Under the pieces are notes generated by a model. It was not told the DNA's origin, ran no database searches, and saw nothing but the letters and a program-made list of their open reading frames with translations. DNA of 64,000 bases from Neoscytalidium dimidiatum (lineage: Eukaryota; Ascomycota; Dothideomycetes; Botryosphaeriales; Botryosphaeriaceae), in the NCBI GenBank assembly GCA_037367355.1, contig CM074695.1:3348001-3412000 (forward strand). The letters are read 5' to 3'. Numbering within the stretch: position 1 is the stretch's first letter; the number at the start of each line of letters is the position of its first letter. Positions 10,858 to 21,875 of the stretch are shown here, one piece after another. The translations under genes and the position numbers were made by a program.

Positions 10858-13215
10858 CTAGTCATGTACACCCCACTTGCCAACCTCCTTCATCGCCTCG
10901 GTCCCGCCCTCAGCCAGCTCCTCCCTGCCCAACACGCCGGCCACGCACCGCCACCCATCCCTGCCGCCGCCCCACCGCAGCACCTCTTGTCTATACCGTG
11001 CGCCCGCCTCTCTGTCTACGCTCTTCTTGCCCTCCAGGAAAACGTCCTTCCACACCTTGCCCGCGATCGCGCGGTCGAACAGGTACGAGTAGTAGGTGGC
11101 GCCGTACCCGAACAAGTGCCCAAAGAAGCCCTGCCAGGCGGTTCCCTGGGGCTCCGGGATGGTTGAATGTAGGTTGTAAATGTCGTGGTACGTGCGGGTG
11201 CTGTCGAAGCCGGGCTCGAGCGGTAGGGCCGAGTGGTAGGCCTGGTCGAGCATGGCGAGCAGGATCTGGGCCTCGGTCTCGGCGCCGCTGAGGCGGCGGT
11301 CGATGGCGACGCGCTCTTCGACCATGCGGTACGGCAGCGGCGCGTCCGTCTCGAAGTGCCGCGCGAAGAGCGCCAGCACCTCGGGCGCCGCCGCGAAGTG
11401 CTCCATGAGCACCGACGGCAGCTCCGCGAAGTCGGTCGCGCAGCGCGTGCCGCTGACGTTCTGGAGCTGCGTGCGCCCGCAGATGGAGTGGATCGCATGG
11501 CCCATTTCGTGGAAGAGCGTCTGCACTTCGCGGAAGGAGAGGAGTGTCGGGCGAGCGCTGTGTGGGCTCTGTCCGGCAGTGTCGAAGTCGCAAATGAGAG
11601 CGATGGTTGGGAGTTGGTAGAACGATTTGCCGGTCTTGTCGGCAGGATTGACCGCAGATGCCATGCCGTCAGTAGCAGCGTCAACCGCCGAAGGAAAAGG
11701 ATGTGAGGTCTCTGCTGCTTCAGCGATTTCTTCGCCAGAGATCAGACGAGAGCAGCGTAAGGTGAAGTGAGCAGGATTGGGGTTCTTTCCGGGCCGGGAG
11801 AACAGGTCGCAATACACCACCGCAATATGCCCTTCGTTTTCGTCGATCACGTCTAACCGTCTAACGTCCGAGTTCCATGTCTCACCAGGAAGGGTTTCAT
11901 GAGGGACCAGGCGGATACCGTAGAGTCTGGTAAACAGTCGAGAGAGACCCTGAATGACAGTACCCAAAGAAAAGAAAGAAGAGAGGAAATCAGGAGAACG
12001 AATACGAGTGCGGAGAGAAGAAAGTAAGCGCTGCGTGTAATAATCGCGGTCCCAAGCATTCAAACGATCTGGGAAATTATCACTCCTGGCATCAGACTTT
12101 TTCAATTCCAGAAGCTCCTGGAGCTCGTTGTTGACTTGGATGTGGTTGTCTTCGACCAAGGCGCCAAGGAACTGATTGACTGCCTCCGGGCTGTTCGCCA
12201 TCTTGTCACTCAAAGCCATGTGTCCAAATGTATCATATCCAGAAAGCTTCGCAAGTTCGGCTCTTTTCTTCAGCATCTCCTCGAGCCTAGAAATGTTCGC
12301 CTTCGAAGCAGTTCGGTTGGCAACGTAGACCTCGCGTCTCACGTCAGGGTCCTCGACAGTCCTCAGCGCCATCATAGCAGGAAGGCCGACCGTTGGCAGC
12401 GTCACCTTACCCCATTTGGTCAAGCTCTTAGCTAAATTGGGATCCATGCCTTTCAGCCGGCTGCTATCGAACTTGAGGTATGGTTTCTCCGGAGCCATGC
12501 CATCGACAAAGTCGTTCCCAGTATGTGTTATGTCATTGGAGAGGTCGACGAATCGCTGCCTAGTCTCCTCAGGCAGGTCAATGGCAGACTTGGAGAAGTC
12601 GCGCATAAGAATCTGAGCGACAACCTGCTCTTCCTCGCTCCAGGACTCCCACACCTCAGGGATTGAAGCCGCCTTTTTCAGCTGATCGTTCAATCCCGTG
12701 GTGGTGTTCAGCCTGTTCATGTACTCAAACATGATGGCGTAGGCCTGGGTAGCAGCGGCCTGGATTCTGGGGTCCGGATGAGTGGAGCGCACAAAGTCAG
12801 ACAGGTCGATGACGCGGCAGAGCAGGTCGCTCAAACGGTCCAGGTCCCTTGCAAGCGTGCGATACTCCTCAACAGTGCTGGCCGTCAGCACCTTGTCCAC
12901 AATCTTCATGCATTTCTGTAGCGTGACCTCGGCAAAGTGCTGGAAGCCTTCCGGGCGCGTGAGATATCGGTTCTGGAAAAGGCCGGCGGAGGTGCCTTGA
13001 AGCTGGTGCTTGGTGCGGCCAGAGAACTCTTTCCAGAATCGCGGAGAATCGAAGATCTGGCGGAGGACACGGTCGTCGTGAGAGGCGTCGGGAGCGGTGC
13101 GGTTTGCGGGCGATATTTCAGCGGCGGTTGCGGCGATGGTGCTTCCGCATCTCCGCTGCTGCAGGCGTAGGCACTGGGAGCATGTCCATGCTCTTCGCCC
13201 GGTGCGCCGCAGCAT
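10858..13215 (-). CDS. OCT1: Mitochondrial intermediate peptidase (M3 zinc metallopeptidase)
   Basis: Matrix oligopeptidase that removes an octapeptide from imported precursors after MPP cleavage (family knowledge). It is a single uninterrupted reading frame of 785 aa starting at the ATG at 13215. The N-terminus ([10 protein letters not shown]...QQRRCGS) is Arg-rich and lacks acidic residues, as expected of a mitochondrial presequence. The M3 zinc site is complete: [10 protein letters not shown] with HExxH at about 569-573, and the downstream Glu ligand in [14 protein letters not shown]. Length matches fungal OCT1 (about 750-800 aa). It is divergent from a second mitochondrial gene (MICOS subunit) across only 213 bp. 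Nothing looks broken. Confidence 0.95.
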   Translation of the reverse strand: MLRRTGRRAWTCSQCLRLQQRRCGSTIAATAAEISPANRTAPDASHDDRVLRQIFDSPRFWKEFSGRTKHQLQGTSAGLFQNRYLTRPEGFQHFAEVTLQKCMKIVDKVLTASTVEEYRTLARDLDRLSDLLCRVIDLSDFVRSTHPDPRIQAAATQAYAIMFEYMNRLNTTTGLNDQLKKAASIPEVWESWSEEEQVVAQILMRDFSKSAIDLPEETRQRFVDLSNDITHTGNDFVDGMAPEKPYLKFDSSRLKGMDPNLAKSLTKWGKVTLPTVGLPAMMALRTVEDPDVRREVYVANRTASKANISRLEEMLKKRAELAKLSGYDTFGHMALSDKMANSPEAVNQFLGALVEDNHIQVNNELQELLELKKSDARSDNFPDRLNAWDRDYYTQRLLSSLRTRIRSPDFLSSFFSLGTVIQGLSRLFTRLYGIRLVPHETLPGETWNSDVRRLDVIDENEGHIAVVYCDLFSRPGKNPNPAHFTLRCSRLISGEEIAEAAETSHPFPSAVDAATDGMASAVNPADKTGKSFYQLPTIALICDFDTAGQSPHSARPTLLSFREVQTLFHEMGHAIHSICGRTQLQNVSGTRCATDFAELPSVLMEHFAAAPEVLALFARHFETDAPLPYRMVEERVAIDRRLSGAETEAQILLAMLDQAYHSALPLEPGFDSTRTYHDIYNLHSTIPEPQGTAWQGFFGHLFGYGATYYSYLFDRAIAGKVWKDVFLEGKKSVDREAGARYRQEVLRWGGGRDGWRCVAGVLGREELAEGGTEAMKEVGKWGVHD

Positions 13216-13428
13216 GTTGACGCGGAGGGAGAGAGGGCAAGAGCGAGGGCGAGGGCGAGGGTGCGGCGGAGAGGTGGAGAGGAATGGTGGAAACTGGGCG
13301 GGCGGAGCGCAGATGACGCTGGCGGCTCTCGGCTTTCACAGCCTGCGGGAAAGCGACGTCCGTCTTCAACACCTCGCGTGCTTCTTCCGCCCGTCGACAA
13401 ACCCATTGACCCAGCCCCTTGCCCCCCA
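13216..13428. promoter_or_regulatory. 213-bp bidirectional promoter of two mitochondrial genes
   Basis: This is the whole space between the start codons of OCT1 (minus) and the MICOS subunit (plus). It is GC-rich with no TATA box seen, consistent with a shared housekeeping promoter for two nuclear-encoded mitochondrial proteins. Co-regulation is inferred. Confidence 0.55.
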
Positions 13429-14276
13429 ATGGCTTTCCGACCGCTCCTACGGCAGGTGAGCTCTGCCGCGCCTCTGCCTACTTGATTGTCATTGTGCTCA
13501 CCAATGCCAGCGCGCCGTCGTGCCTGCGACGTCCGCAATTCTTGCTGCCGGCCTCTCGCTCTACCCGCTCCGCAACGTCCGCGCCGAAGCTCCCCAGACG
13601 TCAGAAAGTCCATTCGAGAGGGTACGCCGTCCTTCCAAGCTACCTCGTCGCCAGGCTAACGTCCGCCCAGGATCTCCGCAACAAGCCCATCTACGACGAC
13701 TTCGCGCCGGTGCCCGCCGAGCCCATCAGCCCACCCAAGAGGGCCCCCAAGCCGTCCACGCCCACCTACACCGACCGCCTGGCCTCTGAGGTCGCCAAGG
13801 CGCGCCTGTTCCTGCACGGCTATGCCGCCAAGACCGAGGACAAGGTCAACGATGCGCTGACCGAGGCCCTGCGCCTGGAGAACTCGTTCACCAGTACCAT
13901 CGCGTCGCTTGCCCCGCCCAAGGAGTCCGGCGAGAAGGTCATGCCCGGCGGCATCTACGTGCTCGTCTCCGCCATGGCCGGCAGCATCGTCACCCGCAAC
14001 CGCAACATCCTGCTCCGCGCCACCGTCCCCGTCGCCGTCGGCATCGCCGCCTCGTGGGCCATCCTGCCCATCACCACCAGGAACGTCGGCGACCTGATCT
14101 GGACCTACGAGGAGCGCTACCCCGTCATTGCTGAGAACCACGTCCGGGCGAAGGAGCGCGTCACCAGATTCGTGCAGACCGGCATTGCACACAGCAAGAT
14201 GACCGCTGCCATGCTGGAAGAGAAGATCGGCGAGGCGAGGGAAGCCGTCGAGGATTGGGTGAAGAAGGGCAAATAA
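13429..14276 (+). CDS. MICOS complex subunit MIC26/MIC27 (apolipoprotein O family)
   Basis: Inner-membrane protein of the MICOS complex, which shapes crista junctions (family knowledge). Exons are 13429-13455 (only nine codons, MAFRPLLRQ), 13511-13621 and 13671-14276. All introns fall between codons, giving 247 aa. The N-terminus is short, basic and hydrophobic (ATSAILAAGLSLYPL). A Pro-rich linker with PIYDDFAPVPAEP, typical of fungal members, follows. The Apolipo_O core carries the Gly-containing membrane segments GGIYVLVSAMAGSIV and VPVAVGIAASWAILP, then the conserved TTRNVGDLIWTYEERYP. The C-terminus is an amphipathic, Lys/Glu-rich helix. The choice between MIC26 and MIC27 cannot be made from sequence alone. 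It shares a 213-bp divergent promoter with OCT1. Confidence 0.9.
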
Positions 14277-14891
14277 GTGAAGTGAAGGAGGGCAAAAGCT
14301 AGGCAGAGGGAGGCGTGCTGGTCGAGGAGACTGCCAGATGACATCAGACACCCGATTGTTTTTCATTTGTTGCGCGCAAAAAATTCTTTTGGCGTAGACC
14401 ATGGGTGTTCTAGAACAGTGTACCATCAGCTAAATTTTCGTAAATACAGTTCTCGGAACATTCCACCACGAGCGGAAGATGCGGTGTCGTGCGCTGTCAC
14501 ACCTACCATGCAACCTGATTTCGGAGGACTACTGACAGTTGATGAACGCGTTCGGCCCGTACGATGTCGCTACATGCCCCATAATCGGAGCAGTTGATCA
14601 GACAAGACACATATCAAAGGCACAATCGCGGCGAAGTTGCCAGGCCAACTACTCCAATCTGAGGATAAGTACCTTGCCGGAACTATTTGGGTGGGGTTGC
14701 AGAACAGTTCTACCTGCGTTCAATTACAGATAACACCGCGAAGTGAAAGTTCAATTTCTTTTAAATTCATGAATAGCTGCAGCAGAAATTTTGCTGATAT
14801 CCCATACTGGTTGCTCCCATTCCGCCCTCTACATCCAGCGCCGTCTCGTCTATCCCAGAAATTCCATGTAGATGTCAAAATTCGTCCTCCT
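14277..14891. other. Convergent intergenic region
   Basis: A 615-bp spacer between two 3' ends. I see no gene, repeat or motif in it. Confidence 0.4.
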
Positions 14892-15651
14892 TCAAGATAC
14901 CAGGCCGCCGCAGGTGCCGTTGCAGCCATTGCAATGGTGACCTCCCATGCGGCGGGTGTTGATAGAAGTGGCGCCATTCTGGGTGGTCGTCATAGTGGAC
15001 ATGGTGACGTTGAGCTCGCGCTCGGCCTTGTCGAGGAGCAGGAAGAGGGCCTTGTTGCGGCCGCCGGCGCGGCCATGTATGATGGCGCGGGCCTCAGTCG
15101 GCGCGGTATGCTCCAGGAGCTCGGCGACGTAGTCCGGCTCCTGCGCGTTGGGTAAGCGGTAGGTGACGACTTCCAGGAAGCGATTGGAGCCGACGAGGCT
15201 GCGGCCGACGGCTGTGAGTGCGAAGTCAGTGGAAGATCTTGAGGCGGCAAGACGGCAAGACTGGCGTATGTCGCTTACCAAGGATGCGCTCGGTGAGCAT
15301 CTCCGCAATGCGCAGCTGCTGGAACTGGTCGCTCGAAGCTAGGTGCAGCTCGGGGACGTCCATGTCGCGGTCTTGGAGGGGCAGATTGACGATGACCGTG
15401 CGAGGGTTGTGGGTGATGCTCGGCGATCTCCTTCAATGCTGATCAAAGATGTCAACATGTCTCTGAAAGGATGGAAACTGCACGTACATATTATCGTCGT
15501 GCGCTACGGCGGTTTGCTCGGTGTGGGTAAAAGAAGATGAGAGTGGGCTAGAGTCAGAGGAGGCGCTCAATGTACGCTTGAAAATATACAGGCAGTTTCT
15601 GCACACAGACACTCCAGTACGTGAGTTTGGTGACGCACCGGGTTTATGCAT
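14892..15651 (-). CDS. Hypothetical protein with Cys/Gly-rich C-terminus
   Basis: I do not recognise this gene. A consistent three-exon model is 15651-15488, 15430-15279 and 15211-14892, with 57- and 67-nt GT-AG introns, giving 211 aa with the frame kept at both joins. The last exon reads as coding sequence: AVGRSLVGSNRFLEVVTYRLP, then an alpha-helical, Ala/Glu-rich segment (KALFLLLDKAERELN), and an ending MGGHHCNGCNGTCGG that could bind metal. The first exon has a CRNC pair but is less convincing. The start could instead lie further upstream, or at an internal Met (MDVPEL). It may be a fragment of a larger family. Confidence is moderate for the last two exons and low for the first. Confidence 0.45.
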
Positions 15652-17550
15652 AGGAAAATCAAGTGGGTAGAAGTGAAACTCAAAGCAACGCTTGCCATAG
15701 ATCACAGCGGCTCAACTCCAAAGCTAGTTAGCTGCTTAAACACTAGCGCTCTACCAGACAAGCATTTGAGCTTTTTGTCCCACCTACTTGAGTGCCCAGT
15801 TGTATATTTCCTGGATATGAAATATCGAGAAGGAGGCATTGTCTTGAAGATAGGATCAAGTGTTTGACTGATCCCGAGATTTTGTCAGAAGGCGCCATCC
15901 AAGCCTGCTGTTGCGTATTTCTCAGAAAGAGCGCTAACTCACACATTTACAACTATCAGATCTCTAGATGCGCTCAATTCCATTGTGGATCCATGTGAAG
16001 CGGATAGAATGGAGCTCGTAATAGACCCAAGGTGTCCATACGAGCCGATGAGACGCAGAGTTCCAACGTTTTTTTTTTCCTTTTTTATTTTTAATACCCA
16101 AGAATTACGCTCCTTGTCTTTCACTTCATATATCGACGGGTATAGGGCGTAAGCTGTAGCAATATCCTAAAGGTATGCAGAATTTATATGCGTCACCAAC
16201 TGCCGTCTGTTTCGGTGTTGAAACGCTCGGACGTTCGCTGGTAGCCCATGGGGGGAAGTCTCGGAAAAAGTCCTTGCCGGATTAAAAGCGAGCTGGTGGA
16301 GCGATTATCAATGAATGCGGCAAGGATTTCCTGGACATTCATTATTTACATTGGTGCGTCTCGCCTGTGATCTCTCGTCTCTTCATCCATTCACCCTATT
16401 TCATCGCAAACTTTGACCAGAGCTCTCATGTCGTGTTCGCCTCACGCTTTGCAGCTATTAGTATGTTTTCAATGTTTTTTTTTTTTTTTTGCTAATTCGA
16501 CTCCGCTTGACCTCAGCCTCAACACAGCCACAAAGTATTCCACTTCATCGTGGTATTACGCGTACGTTTTGTCGAAAAGCTCGACGATCAACCTGATACA
16601 ATAGGTCCGTGATGATTCTGGCCTTCTCCGCACTTAATCCGGGCTGTCGTCGGTCGCTTTTCCTTTCCCCACCCCCGTCGAATTTCAGGGAACCCTTTCC
16701 GCGGGTAGGGTCAAGATCAGCTCGCATGGTTTTGATAAGTTTGCTGGCCCAAGCGGGCGAAGATCATGCACGCCTTATAGCGGTTGAATCATTAAACTTT
16801 TGCAATAGCTCGGAAAAGGAGATATTCTCAATATGTGAGACATCTTGTGTCACGAGCTGCCTGTCAAGGCTATGACGCAGAGGCTTGCAAGAACACCTGT
16901 TAAGCTCGTGAAAATTCCAACAACTCGTGCGCATTTCGCGGCGCCTGCGGATTTTCGGGCTACGAATCCTGAGGTGCTGAGCCTCCTGAACTCCTCGTTC
17001 CAGTCCTGTCTTGGCTGTGATAATCCTCAAGGCAGCCATCGTGACCCGTGAAAAGGAACCATGCGGTACCAACCGCGGATTGACCAACCGCGGGCTGCAT
17101 TAAACGCGACAACATCAGCTCCGTGCTGCGCCGCAGGAGCATACCCCACTATGTAGCTTTCCCCATGACGCTTGAATGCAGTCTGTAGATACCGCGCGCT
17201 TCGCAACGAGTTATCATTCGCCTACAACCTGCTTTCCTGCAACATTCACGGCAATCCAGCGTTGCGGCTTGGGTTCCTGTTATCGTCACGGACAACTTCA
17301 GCCTTGTGCATACTGTGATCTGGTTTGCATTGTCTCAGTTAGGGGCCAAATTAAAGAACCCCACTCGATGATTTCCCAAAGCAGATCTGAATACTTCGCC
17401 CAGGACAACGCCGCAACCTTGCATTACTAGCCAGACAGTGGTGTTTCACAATATATTTGAACCATCGCAATGGAGTTTTTGAAGGTTTTGAGCGTTCCTC
17501 TCAACATCGTGCCGGTTTTCTTATGAGACTTTGCTTTTCCGTTCGGCACC
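15652..17550. other. AT-richer gene-free stretch
   Basis: About 1.9 kb with visibly lower GC than neighbouring genes and no reading frame I can support. It includes a 16-nt T tract at 16475-16490 and a second T-rich run near 16070-16090. It could hold promoter sequence of the secreted protein at its right end, or a degenerated insertion, but no recognisable element remains. Confidence 0.45.
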
Positions 17551-19655
17551 ATGGGCTCCTTCAAACCAACTTTGATATTTTACGCCATTTGGCTCCTTGC
17601 ATGTCTTCCGCACGGAGCCTTGTCCGCTGCCGCCTCCGTGAGGAGTCTCGGTTCTGCGCCGATGATGGACTTGAAAGCAGCTACGAAGCGTTCCGATACC
17701 CTCCGCCGTGATAACCAGATTCGGACTACAAGATTCGTTGACTTGCTCTATGCTGATGGTAAGCAACTTCTACGTGAAACGAGATACCTCGGAGCTGACG
17801 ATGCACAGCCGACAATACCGATAGCCAAAAGTCCGTTTTCTTCTCCAGAGTCCAAGCGCAGTCAAGCAAGCATGTGCTCATGCTGGAGGACATTGAGGAC
17901 CAGCTGAACCATATCGAGTGCACGAAGTGGGGCATCGAACTCGGATTCCGCAATGATGAGAACTTCCCTGAGGTGGAGCAAGTGATGTCTGGTTTGGAGG
18001 GTGGATACGTCATTGCTGCTCACGCGGGCTGCAGCAAGGAGGGTGCGCGCTCGGTGTACCGGTAAGTCGCTCCAATGCCAGACCTTGGTTTCGTGACGAG
18101 CTCATGGTATCGATCAGGGTCGACGGCGTGACGGCGTCTGAAGACACCAAGACCATCACCCTCGCTACCACCAAGAAACACTGGAAGGAAGCCTTCAACC
18201 ACTTCAACATCGAATACGGACACTCTCAAGAACACCATGAGCTGCGACGCCACACGCATATGCGTAGGCAAGAGGCTACGCCGCAAGCTCCTGCTTCCAC
18301 GCAAGCTCCTGCTACGCCTGGACCCACAACCGCAACCTCGACGTCTGCTTTCTTGAGCCACACTACCATCCTGCCGTCCAACACCTCTCAGGCTACAGCA
18401 ACTTCTGTCGCCTTGAATCTGTTCCACGAGGAGGCCAACACGACCTTCACTCTGCCCCCTGGTCTTGTGATGACCTTGCCCAACACCCATTTCACTCTCG
18501 GATGCAAGCACTGCAGGACCTCTGGCAACCTCAACCTTACTCAGGGTGGCTGGGAACTTGACTGGCCTGATATGGACGAGATTGTTGAAATGGACTCTGT
18601 TGCCGATGTCTTCAAGATGGGCTTCGTCCAGCTTGCCCTGAACGACTTCTCTGCTTACATCGAGCTCCAGGCTTCGCCGGCTGAATCGGGTGGTTTGGTT
18701 ATTCCACTGTTCACTGCACCTGCTGTTGGTTTCAGGGTAAGACCCTCGGCTGTACGGTAGGGTGGTCTGCAGAGCTGACTTCCCTCTCAGATCCCGGAAC
18801 TCGGCACTGCTGGTATCATGTTCGGGCCCGCGCTTACATTCAACTGGGCTCTGAGCGGAGGCATTCGCATGTCCTATGGCTTCAACCTGACGATTCCCAG
18901 CGCCATCGCAACCCTTAACTTCACCGACCTTGACTCGTCTGACGTGAAGGGCCTGTCAGTTAATCCCTTCCTCCATCATTCTCAACCATTACTTACCCCT
19001 TCCCCCATCCAGGGACAACTACAACCTCACTGCCGTCCCCTTCCAAGCCAACATCTCGGACATCGACCTGCAGCTGCACATGGCGCTCCGGCCGCGCATC
19101 GAACTGGCGTTCGGCCTCTTCGACGACGACCTGCTGGCGGAAGCGGGCACGTACCTGGACCTGCCGATCGCGACGGTCAACATCACGCAGCTGGCGTCGA
19201 GCGGGCACAACGCGGCGTGCGAGGCGGTGGAGGCGCCGCCGGCGGACGAGGCCGACTTCCACGCGGCCTTCTCCAACCTGACGCACATCGCGGGCGAGGT
19301 CGACGTGGGCGCGGGCGTCGACCTGCGCATGCAGGCGCAGCTGCCGGTCCTGCGCGACCCGGCCTTCGCCACCAGCTGGAGCATCGCGTCCGTCCCGGCC
19401 ACGACGCTGCCCACCGCCTGCCTCGTATACCAGACGGGCGCGCCCGCCGGCGCCGCCTTCACGCCCGCGGCGACCAAGGTGGCCGCGATGAAGAAGGAGA
19501 AGGAGCGGCAGAACGGCGGCGTTCTGGGCGCGGGCAGCTCGAGCGGCGCTTCGGATTCTGGAGTCGGTATGGTGTTGAGTCTCGTTGCGAATGTCGTTGC
19601 TTTCTGGGGATGCGTGCTAACGGTTGCAGCGTTGAACTTGACGATTTCGCTGTAA
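17551..19655 (+). CDS. Secreted, probably GPI-anchored protein (DUF7029/DUF7223-like)
   Basis: Predicted extracellular or cell-surface protein of unknown function. The ATG at 17551 begins a signal peptide (hydrophobic FYAIWLLACLPHGALSAA). Five exons: 17551-17758, 17809-18061, 18118-18736, 18791-18954 and 19013-19655, giving 628 aa. Residues about 85-185 contain HVLMLEDIEDQLNHIEC and AGCSKEGARSVYR, resembling the fungal DUF7029 region. A Pro/Thr/Ala-rich linker with repeated QAPA follows, then a beta-rich domain with LGCKHCRTSGNLNL, the paired-Cys pattern I associate with DUF7223. Several N-glycosylation sequons are present. The C-terminus has a Ser/Gly-rich segment followed by a hydrophobic tail (VVAFWGCVLTVAALNL), fitting a GPI signal or a single membrane anchor. 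The domain names are from memory and need a profile search. Confidence 0.8.
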
Positions 19656-20220
19656 ATTTCTTGTTCGTCTTTCACTTCTTTGCAGGCTACCCTTCTTCAC
19701 AATCATTTCTGTTTCGGATGTTTTGAGGATGTTTGTGGATGATTCTCCCGTGCCTGCGACTTGGTTTTGGCAGAGTTGTGCAGTTTCCGCTCGAAGGTTG
19801 TAGAAGTGGTTGCGTCCGGATTGTTGGAGAGTTTGCTCTTGTTGCGGGATCGATTGGCGTTGGTTGGCCACAACTTATTTCGCAAGACGGCTGTACGCGC
19901 CGGGTATCAAAACGGGTCGACAGCATAGGGAAAGCGTGACATCATTGGTGGTTGAATCCTTTAGCGAGGGTTGAGTTGGAGGGTGAGAAGAGAAAGTAGC
20001 CCGGAATCGCAAAGCCACAGAGGAAGAGCCGAACACGACCACCACTTTCAACCTACCGTTCAGGTTGAAATTGCTTCGTCCTTTTGGGCGCCGACTCAAG
20101 CAACCTCTTCTATACAGCCAGCGTTTCAAACAAGAACTCTCCAACTCTGCGCACTTTGCCACTTTGACATACCCACCCCCATTCGCGACTTCGTCCACTC
20201 CAAAGAAGATACATTGCGTG
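19656..20220. other. Intergenic region
   Basis: This 565-bp region lies between the secreted protein and the acidic low-complexity protein on the same strand. It contains no further gene that I can support; its right half is presumably promoter and 5' leader. Confidence 0.4.
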
Positions 20221-21006
20221 ATGGATGACAACGAAGCCGCGCCGCCGTCGCGAGCACCACTCGCCAGCGACGAGCAGCACCCCGACCCCAGCCCCAACCC
20301 CAACCCCACCACGGCACCAACCGATCACGAGCCGCCACCATCCTCAACATCATCAACATCCCTATCTCCATCCCCATCCCCATCGTCCTCAGCAGAGACC
20401 GAGCCCGCAAGCGTCGGTCGCGCGTCCGCGTCCCGGCCCGAGAAGCCCGCGCGCCTGACGCTCTCGTCCGACGAGCTGCTCCAGTCGCTGCGCGCCGGCA
20501 ACCTGCCGGACGGCGTCGACAGCGGGCGCGCCGACATGCCCAGCCGCAGCGCGCTGCGGCGGCGCACGCGCCGGTCCATGGCGTCGACGGCGAGCGTGAG
20601 CGCCGGCGCCGTCAGCCCGGCGCCGTATCCGTGGCCGCAGCAACAGCAGCAGCAGGAGGCGACGTGTTCCCGGGGCGCGGCGGCGCATGAGGGCCTGCTG
20701 GGCGCAGAGTTGGTTGAAGGGGGGGAGGGAGAAGAAGAGGAGGAGGAGGGAAGGAAAAGGGGTGTGCTGAGCGGGGGAGGGGAGGTTTCGGCGAGCGAGT
20801 CGGATGCGGAGAGTCATGGGGAGAGGGGGGAGAGCGAGGCGGAAGGGGAGGCGGAGGAGAGGGCGGAGGGAATCGAGAGGTGGATGCGTGAGCATCAGGC
20901 GCCAGGCGCTGCTGAGGGCGGTGGGAAAGCTGCGGACGAAGGCTATGGCTCTGAGGACCTAGACGAAGCGGCTGCGAGAAAAGCGGAAGAGGAGAAGGTG
21001 AAGTAG
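20221..21006 (+). CDS. Acidic low-complexity hypothetical protein
   Basis: I do not recognise this gene. The likely start is the ATG at 20221 (MDDNEAAPPS); the frame is also open upstream to an ATG at 20065. From 20221 it gives 261 aa in one exon. The N-terminal third is Pro/Ser/Thr-rich. A more ordered-looking stretch around residue 75 reads RLTLSSDELLQSLRAGNLP, followed by an Arg-rich patch (ALRRRTRRS). Then come a Gln run, a Glu run and a Glu/Gly/Ala-rich, predicted disordered C-terminus ending in Lys. The composition suggests an intrinsically disordered nuclear or regulatory protein, but no function can be assigned. Confidence 0.6.
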   Translation: MDDNEAAPPSRAPLASDEQHPDPSPNPNPTTAPTDHEPPPSSTSSTSLSPSPSPSSSAETEPASVGRASASRPEKPARLTLSSDELLQSLRAGNLPDGVDSGRADMPSRSALRRRTRRSMASTASVSAGAVSPAPYPWPQQQQQQEATCSRGAAAHEGLLGAELVEGGEGEEEEEEGRKRGVLSGGGEVSASESDAESHGERGESEAEGEAEERAEGIERWMREHQAPGAAEGGGKAADEGYGSEDLDEAAARKAEEEKVK

Positions 21007-21674
21007 AGTGGCACGGCGAAAGGTGGTGCACTATGTGGAGTTCGACTTTGATTGAGAACGGTAAATGATGGGGTTAAGGGACAGCGGTTGGTAACGGGAT
21101 TGGATTGCATTTCGCATCTTCCACCGAGGGCATCGTAGGCTCAGGTGACGGGCAAGTTGGAGTTTTGTGCATACCAGATTTGGAGATGGATGAGGGTTGT
21201 AAATGTGACAGTCACTTCAGGATAATGACCGAAGTCCCTCGCAGGCAACAATGGAAAGATGACGTACTGAATGAGCATGTTTCTTTCTTTAACAGCAGCA
21301 GATAGTGGTTCTATATCGCGTGCGCCCTGTTGAGGAGTCCCGTGGTACTTCTACTTGCGATCTCCCTGGAACAGTGACTCACATTTCCTGATCAGGATCG
21401 AAATTCATGAATGTTTCCCAATCGCTCCTTCACTTGAAACCCCAGGAATATGTGCACGGGCCCCATAAACCCTGCATTGCCTGTGCCAAGCCGCTAACGC
21501 GAAGTCACGTGCGTAGTGCAAAAATCAGCAAAGCCTCCGATGTCCCGCCTATATAAACGTCCCCTCCCCCCCTCAACACACCTCTTTTCCTTTTTCTCTA
21601 TCCTGGTGCTCGGGCATGACGCGTGCAAGTGAAGGGTAACCTGATGCCGCGTTTTTGCTAGTTGAAAACTACAA
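21007..21674. other. Gene-free stretch with an orphan TATA element
   Basis: This 668-bp region holds no reading frame I support. Near its right end is the TATA element at 21550-21557, followed by a CT-rich run, pointing into sequence without an obvious plus-strand gene. Confidence 0.4.
21550..21557 (+). promoter_or_regulatory. Orphan TATA box with CT-rich initiator
   Basis: TATATAAA is followed within 50 bp by a strongly pyrimidine-rich run, the usual layout of a fungal Pol II start site. No convincing plus-strand coding exon follows; the first ATG opens only seven codons. It may drive a non-coding RNA or an unrecognised spliced gene, or be chance. Confidence 0.35.
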
Positions 21675-21875
21675 CTAATGACCGCTCTTGTTGGTCTTCG
21701 GATCGGCAAGGAATATTTGGAACCAAACTTTCTGGCGTAGCCAGGACCTTTTCGTTGCGACGCTCGCCTTGCTGCGGGAGCGTGAGGAAGAGGAGTACGT
21801 ATTCTGGGGTAATTTCGGCAAGACATGCCCAAGCGAGGCCGCCTCTGAATACTCTTGATAGTCGTATTCACTCAT
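21675..21875 (-). CDS. Possible small protein, 66 aa
   Basis: A short single-exon frame with protein-like composition. The N-terminus is acidic and Tyr-rich (MSEYDYQEYSEAASLGHVLP), followed by a Ser/Arg-rich middle and a basic, aromatic C-terminus (VWFQIFLADPKTNKSGH). I do not recognise a family. The even use of residues and the domain-like ending argue for coding; the small size and isolation in a gene-poor stretch argue against. It could be the last exon of a larger spliced gene. Confidence 0.3.
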   Translation of the reverse strand: MSEYDYQEYSEAASLGHVLPKLPQNTYSSSSRSRSKASVATKRSWLRQKVWFQIFLADPKTNKSGH

